Source: Salinibaculum rarum
Lineage (GTDB): Archaea > Halobacteriota > Halobacteria > Halobacteriales > Haloarculaceae
Reading direction: 5' to 3'
DNA: 64,000 nt
NCBI RefSeq assembly: GCF_030505615.1
Contig: NZ_CP129992.1
Coordinates: 496,001 to 560,000, forward strand
Below, piece after piece: positions 16,006 to 24,064 of the stretch; the stretch's first letter is position 1; the number at the start of each line of letters is the position of its first letter. The notes beneath the pieces were generated by a model. That model did no database searches and had not been told where the DNA came from. It saw nothing but the letters and a program-made list of their open reading frames with translations. The position numbers and the translations under genes are program-made.

Positions 16006-17013
16006 TCACAGCAGTGAATCCAGCACCTCGTCGACATCGAACCGAACGGGGTCGGTCGTGGGGACACCGAGCGTCTCGCTGTAGTCGTCGAGAGCCCCAC
16101 GTGCGGCATCGTCGCCGAGTCCCTGCGTGTTGAGCATCCCGGCGTCGACGCTCGTCTCACAGACTGGTCGGGCAACGTCTTCGTAGAGGTCAGCGTACTC
16201 GTCGACCGGCAAGAGCGGGTAGTCCTCGTACTCACGAACGGTCTCGTGGCCGGCGATGTGGGTCATGACGAGCGAATCCGGCTGGGCACCGTGCAAAATC
16301 GAGAGGGTGACACCCGAGTAGGCGGGGTGAGCGAGCGCGCCCTGGCCTTCGACGAAGAGCACGTCGCGGTCGCCTTCCTGCTGGACGAGGCGTTCGACTG
16401 CGCCTGCGGCAAAGTCAGAGACCACGCGGTCGATAGCGATGCCCCAGTCGGAAATCATGATGCCGGTCTGGCCGGTCGGCACGACAGCGGCATCGAGGCC
16501 GCGCTCGCGGGCGGCGTCGCGGAGTTCGTAGGAGGTCGTCATCTTGCCGGTCGAGCAGTCGGTGCCGACGGTCAGAACGACCGTCGCGTCGACGTCGCCG
16601 GCGGTTCCCTCAGCGACAGTCAGGTCTTCGGGCGGACGACGCACGTCCCAAATCGAGCAGCCGTGTTCGTCCGCGAGGTGGGCAAACTCCGTGTCGTCGG
16701 CCAGGAAGTAGTGGAGACCGGCGACGAGGTCACAGCCACGCCGGAGGGCGGTCCGCACGTCGGGACGCCAGGAGTCGTCGAAGCCGCCGCCGATTGGGGC
16801 GATACCGATGACGAGCGCGTCACAGTCGGGCGCGTCGGCCATCGACTCGACGATTGGCGCGTCCTGAACGTCGTCGAGATGGTCACGTACGCGTTCGCCG
16901 GCGTGGGTTCGGTCGAGGACCGCGACGACGTCGTGGTCGCCGTAGCGGAGGATACCGGTGGCGGTCTTCGCGCGGTCGGGGAACTGCTCGTGAGCGAGAA
17001 TGGCGACCTGCAT
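16006..17013 (-). CDS. DUF1611 family P-loop protein (DgcN-like)
   Basis: The product has 335 residues. The N-terminal part is Rossmann-like and the C-terminal half carries a P-loop, VGTDCSTGKMTT, near residue 150, followed by TGQTGIMISDWG and VEGQGALAHPAYSG. This is the DUF1611 family. Some members are linked to D-glutamate N-acetylation and many haloarchaeal copies adjoin a dipeptide epimerase gene. No epimerase is adjacent here: the gene's 3' end lies 30 bp from the duplicated tRNA-Arg end. The ATG at 17013 opens directly on the conserved MQVAILAHEQFP. Confidence 0.8.
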   Translation of the reverse strand: MQVAILAHEQFPDRAKTATGILRYGDHDVVAVLDRTHAGERVRDHLDDVQDAPIVESMADAPDCDALVIGIAPIGGGFDDSWRPDVRTALRRGCDLVAGLHYFLADDTEFAHLADEHGCSIWDVRRPPEDLTVAEGTAGDVDATVVLTVGTDCSTGKMTTSYELRDAARERGLDAAVVPTGQTGIMISDWGIAIDRVVSDFAAGAVERLVQQEGDRDVLFVEGQGALAHPAYSGVTLSILHGAQPDSLVMTHIAGHETVREYEDYPLLPVDEYADLYEDVARPVCETSVDAGMLNTQGLGDDAARGALDDYSETLGVPTTDPVRFDVDEVLDSLL

Positions 17014-17128
17014 ACCGGCAGTGCAGTATGCGCGTGAATAAGAGTACCGTTCGGACTGACTGCAACCGCGCCATCGGAGGTCCGAAACCCCACCAGCCAA
17101 CGACCGGAGACCAGCGAGGGATGGCGCA

Positions 17129-18022
17129 TCACATCGTCCGGAGCTGGACAGTCCAGAACGAGTCGAACGCCGACGCAAGAGCACCCTCCGGGTCCCCGCT
17201 CGCGCTCACTGCGGCGGTCACGTCGGCCACGTCTTCGAAGTCATCCAGGACGGTCCGTTCACCGACGACGACCAGTCGGTCGGTGGGCCGTTCTTCGAGT
17301 GCGGTCTGACACCGGTCGATGTGGTTGGCAATCTGCTCGTCGCGCAGGCGCTCGAACCGTGACTGGGAGAAGCCGCCTTTCGAGTGTTGGCTCTTGAGGT
17401 CGCTGTCGAACCCGTGGAATGCGGTCTGCTCGCGGCCGTCGTAGACGCCCATCGCAAAGAGGTCCGAACGCACGAGCGCGAGCGTGTACTCGCCGGTAGG
17501 CTGGAACCACGCGCGGTCGAAGCGGACCCCCTCGCCCCATTCGACGAACGGGTCGGGGGCGAGCGGGACCGACAGACAAGCGCCGACGAGACCGAAATCG
17601 TCGGTGACAGCGAGACAGGGCGCGGCACGGGAGACCAGCGGTGCACGGTCGCCAAACGCCTCCCGGACGGCATCTGGCAGGTCGTGGCCGTCCGTGACGT
17701 AGGCAGTGAGGAAACCCTCCGGTCCGGTCTCGACCGCGTCCAGCCGCGAGAGCAGTTCCGCGAGCCGTTCACCGCGAAATCCCTGATCGGTCCGGAACGG
17801 AATATCTGCCTCGCCGGATTGCAGTCGCTCGACGCGGTCTTCGAGCTCCGTCACGCGGTCTTCGAGGTGGTTGACCTGCTCCTCCGCACGCTGGCGTTCG
17901 GTGGCTGCGTCGGCGCGTCGCTCCTGTTCGGCGTCGAGTTGCTGCTGGAGGTGGTGCTTTTCCGCCTCTAGCTCCTCGATGCGCGCTTTCAGTTCGGTGC
18001 GACCGAGGAGGTCGTCGAGCAT
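17129..18022 (-). CDS. Vms1/Ankzf1-family (VLRF1) peptidyl-tRNA hydrolase
   Basis: The product has 297 residues. Residues about 8-70 are coiled coil. The rest is an eRF1-like domain with the family hallmark HSKGGFSQSRFERLRDEQ at 213-230. Gln220 matches the catalytic glutamine of Vms1-like release factors, which cleave peptidyl-tRNA on stalled large ribosomal subunits. The archaeal proteins lack the zinc finger and ankyrin parts of the eukaryotic forms. The start at 18022 begins the coiled coil; a longer upstream frame reads as unlikely Arg-rich sequence. It follows the DUF5802 gene by 59 bp and may share its transcript. Confidence 0.85.
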   Translation of the reverse strand: MLDDLLGRTELKARIEELEAEKHHLQQQLDAEQERRADAATERQRAEEQVNHLEDRVTELEDRVERLQSGEADIPFRTDQGFRGERLAELLSRLDAVETGPEGFLTAYVTDGHDLPDAVREAFGDRAPLVSRAAPCLAVTDDFGLVGACLSVPLAPDPFVEWGEGVRFDRAWFQPTGEYTLALVRSDLFAMGVYDGREQTAFHGFDSDLKSQHSKGGFSQSRFERLRDEQIANHIDRCQTALEERPTDRLVVVGERTVLDDFEDVADVTAAVSASGDPEGALASAFDSFWTVQLRTM

Positions 18023-18081
18023 ACCCGCACCGGCGGGCGGGACAGCCTTAAATCCAGCCGCCGAGGGTCGCGAGCAGCGTG

Positions 18082-18429
18082 TCAGACCCCCATCGGGCCG
18101 TCGGCAAATTCGAGCAGTTGTGCGGCCCGGTCGGCTTTCGCCAGGAGTACCTCCGTGAGTGTCGGCGGGTTTCGAACCGCCTCCGTGAGGATAGCTTCGG
18201 GGACAGCGAGCGTGTCGGCGGGCACCTGCTCGTCGCCGTGGACTGCGAGGTGGGTCTGGCCCACTTTCATCACGAGTGGCTGGTCTGTCCGCTCGATGCC
18301 CTCGCCGTCCGTGTAGAGCTGTCTGTTGACGCGTTCGTGCTGTGCGCTGCACATCTTCGCCGTCTCGTCCGGTGACGGCTCGACGTACAGCCGACCGAGG
18401 TAGTAGCCGCGGGAGAACTGTTCGAACAT
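18082..18429 (-). CDS. DUF5802 family protein
   Basis: The product has 115 residues and is soluble. It resembles haloarchaeal DUF5802 proteins: an N-terminal MFEQFSRGYYLGRLYVEP and a C-terminal VLLAKADRAAQLLEF. The function is unknown. The ATG at 18429 matches the family start; a second in-frame ATG at 18438 is possible, with a TATA-like ttatcc near 18459-18464. It lies upstream of the Vms1-like gene on the same strand. Confidence 0.7.
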   Translation of the reverse strand: MFEQFSRGYYLGRLYVEPSPDETAKMCSAQHERVNRQLYTDGEGIERTDQPLVMKVGQTHLAVHGDEQVPADTLAVPEAILTEAVRNPPTLTEVLLAKADRAAQLLEFADGPMGV

Positions 18430-18571
18430 GCGGTGCATGCCAACATAACCCACGGTAACGGATAAGTCCTGCCCGGCAGACTTATCATGTCGGGCAATTC
18501 CAGTGGTGATTCGACCACAGCGCGTGCAGGCCGACGGAAACCACTTAGTCGGCGGCGGCCCGTCACGCGGT

Positions 18572-19207
18572 ATGGACCGTCTCTCGCCCATTCCGCGGCG
18601 GTGGGCACGCCTCTATCTCTCCGAAGCGTCCAATCTCGTGGCGCTGCTCGCGGTCAACGGCGTCGCAGTACTCGTCGGGATTCGCTTCTACGTCGCGGAG
18701 ATGGTCGCCGTCTCGACGGCACTGTGGCCGTTCTTTCTGGACTCGCCCGTCGCGCTCGCAATCGCGATGCTCTCGCTTGCGACGCTTTTGCCCACCGTCG
18801 GAGCGGACCTCGATTCGGCCCCGGTGAACCTGGCTCTGGCCTACCTGCACACGCTCGCGTTCGTCTGGCTGGTCAAGATGGGGCTGTGGACCGCACTCGC
18901 GCTCGGCCTGGGATTCGACCAGTACTACCCTGCACCGTGGGATTTCTTCGGAATCGTCCTCACGCATCTGGCCTTCGTCGCCGAGGCGTTCCTGATTCCC
19001 CACTACGGCCGGACGACCCGCGGCGCACTCGCCGTCGCGCTCGGACTGGCGCTCGTAAACGACGCGCTGGATTACGGGCTCGGTCTCCACCCGCCGCTCC
19101 GGTACGACCCCGGTCTCGCGCTCGTTGCTGGGACAGTCCTCGTCTCGGTCGGTGCAGTCGTCCTGGCTGCGGTGTCGCTGCCGAGACTCGACAAGCAGTC
19201 TCGATAA
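18572..19207 (+). CDS. DUF1405 family integral membrane protein
   Basis: The product has 211 residues with about six hydrophobic helices. It fits the DUF1405 family, shared by archaea and some bacilli: FYVAEM near the N terminus and PHYGRTTRGALAVALGLALVNDALDYGLGLHP in the C-terminal half are typical. No function is known. The start at 18572 gives the usual short N-terminal tail (MDRLSPIPRRWARLYL). It is divergent from DUF5802, with a 142-bp spacer carrying both promoters. Confidence 0.78.
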   Translation: MDRLSPIPRRWARLYLSEASNLVALLAVNGVAVLVGIRFYVAEMVAVSTALWPFFLDSPVALAIAMLSLATLLPTVGADLDSAPVNLALAYLHTLAFVWLVKMGLWTALALGLGFDQYYPAPWDFFGIVLTHLAFVAEAFLIPHYGRTTRGALAVALGLALVNDALDYGLGLHPPLRYDPGLALVAGTVLVSVGAVVLAAVSLPRLDKQSR

Positions 19208-19305
19208 ACGCTCTTGGACGATACAATCGCGTTACTGTATGGAATAAACGGTGCGAACGAAGGTTCGCTTTTATGTCGACGACCGCCGACAAGAGAGAGT
19301 AGAGC

Positions 19306-20211
19306 ATGGAAGGGCGTCAAATTCCGCTGGTTCTCTCAGTCGCGGTGTGTGTGGCGATGCTGGTCGCGGTGCCGGCACTCGGCGTCGGCGTCGACCAGCC
19401 CACGCAGGTCGACAACAACACGACCAGCGAGGCAAACGGCACGTTCGGACAGCAGGTAGCCGCGTTCATGCAGACCAGCGCCGTCGACGCCAACACCACC
19501 GTCGAGAGCGGGATGTGGAACGCCAGCGTCAACGCCAGCGCCACGCCCGAACGAGCGGTGACAAACCGGACGGCCAAGCTCGAACGGGAGCGCCAGCGAC
19601 TACAGCGCCAGATTGCGCGCCTCGACGAGCGGGGCGACCGGCTGCCGGCGGTTGCGTACACGGCCCAGGCGAGCGCACTCGACGAGCGACTCGACAATCT
19701 CCGGGCCCGAATCAACGCGACGGCACAAACTGCCACGCGAGTCGGCGCCAACACGTCCGCACTCGCCCATCTGCGGACGCAGGCATCGAACATGACCGGT
19801 CCCGAGGTGGCGGCACACGCGCGAACCATCACCGACGCGCCGCGTGGCCCACCGACAGCGCGGGGACCTCAAAGGGGACCGATGGAAAACCGGACGGGAC
19901 CACAGGATGACCGCGGGCCGCGGGACGCTGTCGGCGCCAACGACACAAGACCCGACGGGGAGCGCCACCAGCGGATGACTGGAACAAACGAAACCAGGTC
20001 ACCGACCGGTCAGCACGGCCCGTCGGGTCGGATCGTCGACGGGAACAGCACCGACGAGACGCCCGGAAACGAAACGGAAGACACCGCAACTAAGAGAAAC
20101 GACGGCGGTCCGCGCGGCAGTAGCGATTCGGACACCGAGACCAACTCGCGGGAGAGCGCCGACCTGTCGGTCAGCACCACGATTTTGCAACTCGGAGCCG
20201 TCGTCTGGTAA
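19306..20211 (+). CDS. Exported glycoprotein-like protein (DUF7096-like)
   Basis: The product has 301 residues. Residues about 7-27 form a Sec-type signal peptide or anchor. The mature part has more than a dozen N-x-S/T sequons, a central Arg/Gln/Ala-rich helical section (about 85-150) and a long low-complexity tail rich in Gly, Arg, Pro, Thr and Asn. It ends in a hydrophobic stretch, TTILQLGAVVW. It is probably secreted and N-glycosylated. The N-terminal half resembles haloarchaeal DUF7096 proteins. A TATA-like ctttta lies about 33-38 nt before the ATG. The function is unknown. Confidence 0.62.
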   Translation: MEGRQIPLVLSVAVCVAMLVAVPALGVGVDQPTQVDNNTTSEANGTFGQQVAAFMQTSAVDANTTVESGMWNASVNASATPERAVTNRTAKLERERQRLQRQIARLDERGDRLPAVAYTAQASALDERLDNLRARINATAQTATRVGANTSALAHLRTQASNMTGPEVAAHARTITDAPRGPPTARGPQRGPMENRTGPQDDRGPRDAVGANDTRPDGERHQRMTGTNETRSPTGQHGPSGRIVDGNSTDETPGNETEDTATKRNDGGPRGSSDSDTETNSRESADLSVSTTILQLGAVVW

Positions 20212-20214
20212 TCG

Positions 20215-20628
20215 TCACTCGGTCTCGACCGGAATATCGTAGCTTCGCCGGAGCGGGTCGACGTGGGCTTGCGCTGATTCTGTCAGTGAGAACGTCTCGT
20301 GGATGTCGGCCGGTTCGCCGCCGTGGACGACCCTGCCGAACGGACCAGCAGCGGTCGGATACGTTCGTGTGACGAAATCGACGACCGCCGGATTTACCTG
20401 CTGTTTTTCGAGGACTCGCTCGACGGTGTCGGCGCCGACGTACACCGAGTCCCCATCGACGAGGATGAAGGCAAACGGCCGGTCGTCGAACTGCGCGTCC
20501 AGAAACTGCTGTACTGCGTCGGACTGCCACGGCACGAGTTTGATGCCCGAAAGGCGTCGGCTCACTGCGTCGGCTGCAGACCGGAACAGACTGTTACTCC
20601 CGTCGTAGATGAGCAGCGATTGAGTCAC
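20215..20628 (-). CDS. Degenerate DCC-family (DUF393) thioredoxin-like protein lacking the redox cysteines
   Basis: The product has 137 residues. The layout matches DCC-type thiol-disulfide oxidoreductases: an N-terminal strand IYDG, then LVPWQS, FAFILVDGDSVYVGADTVERVL and a C-terminal helix. In the family the N-terminal motif is DGxCxxC. Here the same place reads DGSNSLF (residues 9-15), so both cysteines are replaced by Asn12 and Phe15. There is no Cys in the rest of the protein, so it cannot work as a dithiol reductase. It is convergent with the exported protein gene, 3 nt apart. Confidence 0.6.
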   Translation of the reverse strand: MTQSLLIYDGSNSLFRSAADAVSRRLSGIKLVPWQSDAVQQFLDAQFDDRPFAFILVDGDSVYVGADTVERVLEKQQVNPAVVDFVTRTYPTAAGPFGRVVHGGEPADIHETFSLTESAQAHVDPLRRSYDIPVETE

Positions 20629-20754
20629 GCCCTAGATACTGGTTCGAACCGCTTGACCCTTTCCGCTCGGCGTGGCCCCCATCGGGGCGACACTGCCACG
20701 ACACCACGGCAGAAAAGCAGGGCAGTTTGAACCAAACAAGTGAGGGCGCAGAGG

Positions 20755-20760
20755 TTTATT
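20755..20760 (+). promoter_or_regulatory. TATA box of the small zinc-protein gene
   Basis: The sequence tttatt is centred 28 nt before the ATG at 20786, consistent with a leaderless transcript. Confidence 0.55.
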
Positions 20761-20785
20761 CGATGAGTGCGTACGTGTAGTCGCT

Positions 20786-21028
20786 ATGAGCCACAACGGT
20801 GGTCAGTCCGCTCCCCGACCGAAGGCAACCCTGTTCTGTCCCGCGTGTGGGCACGAAGGCCACGCGATAGACGGATGGGACGTGCGCCGGGACGCGATGT
20901 CGGCTGTCTCTCACCTGCACTGCCCGACCTGTGGCGAACACGTCGAATCCCGCGGCTTCGACTCGGTGTCGCCGCTGGCGGGCGGGCAGGGTGCCGAGAG
21001 CCGGGCACAACCCCCCGCCGACGACTAA
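20786..21028 (+). CDS. Small CPxCG zinc-finger protein (DUF8106-like)
   Basis: The product has 80 residues. It has two Cys pairs, FCPACG at about 17-22 and HCPTCG at about 45-50, and looks like a small zinc-ribbon protein. A second member with the same spacing and similar context (ALFCPNCTHRS, YDCPECGTEI) lies at 29241-29519, so the two are paralogues. The function is unknown. The gene stands alone upstream of the ArsR-type regulator. Confidence 0.68.
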   Translation: MSHNGGQSAPRPKATLFCPACGHEGHAIDGWDVRRDAMSAVSHLHCPTCGEHVESRGFDSVSPLAGGQGAESRAQPPADD

Positions 21029-21129
21029 AGCCGGTCCACCGGAATCCACGCTTTTCGAGTTGCGAGCACTTCAGAGACACCAATCACCAGCCAACGGCAC
21101 GACGATAGCGGGCACACGGTAGAAACACC

Positions 21130-21155
21130 TTTATATCGTAACCGCTAACGTTACG
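21130..21155 (+). promoter_or_regulatory. Promoter and candidate operator of the ArsR-type gene
   Basis: A TATA box, tttatat (21130-21136), is 26 nt before the ATG at 21159. Between it and the start lies an inverted repeat, cgtaac (21137-21142) and gttacg (21150-21155), with a 7-nt spacer; its right half contains the perfect 8-bp palindrome taacgtta (21146-21153). The position over the transcription start suggests autorepression. Confidence 0.6.
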
Positions 21156-21158
21156 TAA

Positions 21159-21833
21159 ATGGACTCCGCCGAACTACTCGATTTGCTCGGGAACGCGAAT
21201 CGCCGGCGGATTCTGCGTCTACTCGCCCAGAAGCCCTGTTACGTGACCGAGATAAGCGAGTTTCTCGGCGTCAGCCCGAAGGCCGTCATCGACCACCTCC
21301 GAAAGCTCGAAGAGGCCGGCCTCGTCGAGAGTCGGACCGACGACAGACGGCGCAAGTACTTCTCTATCGCCGAGAACCTCCGGCTCGAGGTCAACGTCTC
21401 TCCCTACGAGTTCGGCACGAAAAGCGCCTACCCGGCCAGTTCGGCCGTCGACATGACCTCGTGTCGGTACCTGAGCATCGAAGTCAGCGGCGCCGTTCCG
21501 GAAAACGACGACGACAGAGCCACCGAACTGCCGGAACTGGCCGAGACGCTGCAAGAACTCGAACAGTTAGAAAACGAGCTCTCGCTGGCCCAGCGGTTCG
21601 TCCAGGGGCGACTCGCCGCGGTCCGGGAACGAATCGCCGACGCCATCGCCGACACGAATCCACGACTGGTGACCGAACTGCTCGCCGCCCTCGCCGAGGA
21701 CGACCACGACACAGCGGCGCTGAGCAAGCGCGTCGAGGCCCCGACAGAAGTTATCGAGGACGTCCTCGCAGAACTCGAAGCGGAAGGGGTCGTCACCCGC
21801 GAGAGCGGCGGCTGGCACCTCGGCGACTCATAG
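21159..21833 (+). CDS. ArsR-family winged-helix transcriptional regulator
   Basis: The product has 224 residues. The N-terminal winged helix (about 1-70) reads LLDLLGNANRRRILRLLAQKPCYVTEISEFLGVSPKAVIDHLRKLEEAGLV, a classical ArsR/HTH layout. A middle section (about 75-110) is likely a dimer or sensing part, followed by a coiled-coil region and a second, shorter winged-helix-like unit at the C terminus (LSKRVEAPTEVIEDVLAELEAEGVV). A symmetric site in its own promoter suggests autoregulation. The ligand is unknown. Its 3' end overlaps the convergent membrane-protein gene by 6 bp. Confidence 0.85.
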   Translation: MDSAELLDLLGNANRRRILRLLAQKPCYVTEISEFLGVSPKAVIDHLRKLEEAGLVESRTDDRRRKYFSIAENLRLEVNVSPYEFGTKSAYPASSAVDMTSCRYLSIEVSGAVPENDDDRATELPELAETLQELEQLENELSLAQRFVQGRLAAVRERIADAIADTNPRLVTELLAALAEDDHDTAALSKRVEAPTEVIEDVLAELEAEGVVTRESGGWHLGDS

Positions 21834-22319
21834 ATCTCGGGTCAGACCGTCTCGGAGGTCCCGGCCGAAGTAGTGTCCCAGCCCACCAGCGAGCGCGCCC
21901 GCGGCGAACCCGACCGCGACCAGCGGGACGCCCGCGCCCAGCAAGGATAGTGCGAGATTGCCAAGCAGCGTCAGCCCGGCGCCGAGAGCGCCACCTGCGA
22001 GTGTCAGTTCGACGTAGCGCTGGGTCGACGTGACCGTCCCGTAGGCGAAGGCTGCGACGAAGATACCGACGAGATTGCCGACGATACCGAACGGAAGGAA
22101 CCCACCGACGACGAGCGCGCTGGCGAGCGTGAGCACGGCCGAGACGACCAGACCACGGCCGGAGACAAACTCTCCCACGCGCGCCCGGAGTCGGCTGCCG
22201 AGTCCGGCCGAATCCGTCTGCTCGGGAGCGTCGTCGAGTGCGGTGACTGCGTCAATATCGAGGTCGACCTCCTCCTCGAGGTCGGCATCCCGGTCGAGCT
22301 GGCGCTCCCCCTCTGCCAT
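21828..22319 (-). CDS. Small integral membrane protein (DUF456-like)
   Basis: The product has 163 residues. An acidic N-terminal tail of about 45 residues is followed by four hydrophobic helices rich in Gly, Ala and Leu (about 50-150) with glycine-zipper-like stretches such as GGALGAGLTLLGNLALSLLGAG. It resembles the DUF456 group only loosely. The ATG at 22319 is chosen because the upstream in-frame codons add no conserved sequence. No function can be assigned. Confidence 0.6.
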   Translation of the reverse strand: MAEGERQLDRDADLEEEVDLDIDAVTALDDAPEQTDSAGLGSRLRARVGEFVSGRGLVVSAVLTLASALVVGGFLPFGIVGNLVGIFVAAFAYGTVTSTQRYVELTLAGGALGAGLTLLGNLALSLLGAGVPLVAVGFAAGALAGGLGHYFGRDLRDGLTRDL

Positions 22320-22411
22320 GACGAGTCGTACGATGCCCACGGTCATTGGTCTTTGGTCGCGCGAGCGGGCGAACGGATGGTTTCAAGTCCAGGCAGACGG
22401 TATCCGGGCAC

Positions 22412-23662
22412 ATGAACGCAGGCGACCGCGTCCGCGTCGACCGCGCGGGACAGACTTTCGAGGGCGTCATGTTGCCCTCCTCGACGCCCGACCACATCGT
22501 CGTGAAACTCGACTCGGGGTACAACGTTGGTATCGACCGTGCCGACGCCGACATCGACCGCCTCGAGTCGGACGTGTACGACATCGAGGACGCACAGGCC
22601 GAAGGCGAATCCACCATCGAGTTCGACGACGACCTCCCGACGATTTCGCTCATCTCGACGGGTGGCACCATCGCCTCGACGGTCGACTACCGGACCGGCG
22701 CGGTGACGGCACAGTTCGACGCCGAGGACGTGCTCCGTGCCGTGCCGGACCTCGCGGGCCTGGCCAACTACCGGGGACGGGTCGTCGCGAACATCCTCTC
22801 TGAAAACATGACGCCGGACGTGTGGCAGGAACTTGCCACCGCCATCCACGAGGAAATCGAGGCCGGCGCGGACGGCATCGTCGTCATGCACGGCACCGAC
22901 ACGATGCAGTTCTCCGCGAGCGCGATGGCCTTCATGCTCGATACGCCGGTCCCCATCGTCTTCACCGGGAGCCAGCGCTCGGCGGACCGCCCCTCCTCGG
23001 ACAACGTGATGAACGCCGTCTGTGCCGTCGAGGCCGCGAAAAGCGACTGTGCGGAAGTCCTCGTCTGCATGCATGCAGACCAGTCCGACGACCGGTGTGC
23101 GCTGCACCGTGGCACCCGCGCCCGAAAGAACCACACCTCCCGCCGGGACGCCTTCGAGACTGTCGGCGCGAAGCCCCTCGGTGAAGCCGACTACGAAACT
23201 GGAGAAACGCCCGACATCACCTTCCGCCGGGACCACGCAGAACGCGGCGAGACGGACCTCGCGCTCCACGACGACCTCGAAACGGACGTGGAACTTGTCA
23301 AGTTCACCCCCGGCACCGACGCCAGTCGCCTCGAAGCGGTCGGCGACGCCGCGGGCGTCGTCATCGAGGGCACGGGGCTGGGCCACGTCAACACCGACTG
23401 GATTTCCGTCGTCGACGAGTTGACCGACGCCGGCACCCACGTCGTGATGACGAGCCAGTGTCTCGACGGGCGGGTCTGTGACCGCGTCTACGACACCGGT
23501 CGGGACCTCCTCGACGCCGGCGTCATCGAGGGCGAGGACATCCTCCCCGGCACTGCGAAGGTGAAACTGATGTGGGCGCTGGCAAACACCGACGACGTTG
23601 CCGACACGATGGGCCGGTCGCTGGCCGGCGAAGTCACCGACCGCTCGGTCCCCTGGGAGTGA
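22412..23662 (+). CDS. gatD: Glutamyl-tRNA(Gln) amidotransferase subunit D
   Basis: The product has 416 residues, the length of archaeal GatD. With GatE it converts Glu-tRNA(Gln) to Gln-tRNA(Gln); GatD is the L-asparaginase-like part that frees ammonia. An N-terminal beta-barrel domain spans about 1-80. The asparaginase motifs follow: STGGTIAS with the first catalytic Thr and VVMHGTDTMQFSASAMAF with the second Thr, Asp and following residues. The C-terminal SQCLDGRVCDRVYDTGR is also typical. gatE is not in the window. Confidence 0.95.
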   Translation: MNAGDRVRVDRAGQTFEGVMLPSSTPDHIVVKLDSGYNVGIDRADADIDRLESDVYDIEDAQAEGESTIEFDDDLPTISLISTGGTIASTVDYRTGAVTAQFDAEDVLRAVPDLAGLANYRGRVVANILSENMTPDVWQELATAIHEEIEAGADGIVVMHGTDTMQFSASAMAFMLDTPVPIVFTGSQRSADRPSSDNVMNAVCAVEAAKSDCAEVLVCMHADQSDDRCALHRGTRARKNHTSRRDAFETVGAKPLGEADYETGETPDITFRRDHAERGETDLALHDDLETDVELVKFTPGTDASRLEAVGDAAGVVIEGTGLGHVNTDWISVVDELTDAGTHVVMTSQCLDGRVCDRVYDTGRDLLDAGVIEGEDILPGTAKVKLMWALANTDDVADTMGRSLAGEVTDRSVPWE

Positions 23663-23680
23663 CCGGGTAGCAGGCCCGAA

Positions 23681-23959
23681 CTAGCCGCCGCTGACGGGCG
23701 GGAACAGCGCCAGTTCGCTCTCGGCGTCGACAGTCGTCGCCCAGCCGTCGGCCTCGGCGAAGGGGTCGCCACCGTCGACGAGCAGTCGGACGTGGTCGTA
23801 CAGTGTCTCGTCGTCGTCCAGGAGTTCAGTCGCCAGGTCGGGATGGGCATCCAGAAGGGCGTCGAACGCCTCCCGCAGCGTCGCCTCACCGTCGACGTCG
23901 AGGGACACCCTATCCGCGCCGGCAGTCTCCGAAAGCGTCGCGAAGAGTCGCCACTCCAT
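23681..23959 (-). CDS. samp1: Ubiquitin-like small archaeal modifier protein SAMP1 (MoaD/ThiS family)
   Basis: The product has 92 residues with a beta-grasp fold and ends in the diglycine FPPVSGG, required for adenylation by the E1-like UbaA. It closely resembles Haloferax SAMP1 in its MEWRLFATL start and its ELALFPPVSGG end. SAMP1 is attached to lysines of target proteins and also serves as the sulfur carrier for molybdopterin. The ATG at 23959 gives the normal N terminus. It is convergent with gatD. Confidence 0.9.
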   Translation of the reverse strand: MEWRLFATLSETAGADRVSLDVDGEATLREAFDALLDAHPDLATELLDDDETLYDHVRLLVDGGDPFAEADGWATTVDAESELALFPPVSGG

Positions 23960-24064
23960 AGTTAGCCGCCTGGTCGCCGAGACAAAGAGCGTTCCCACTG
24001 CGTCCCCCGCTCGCTTCCGGAGAACCGCTCGTTACCGGAACCCCCTCCCTTCGGTCGGCGTCTC

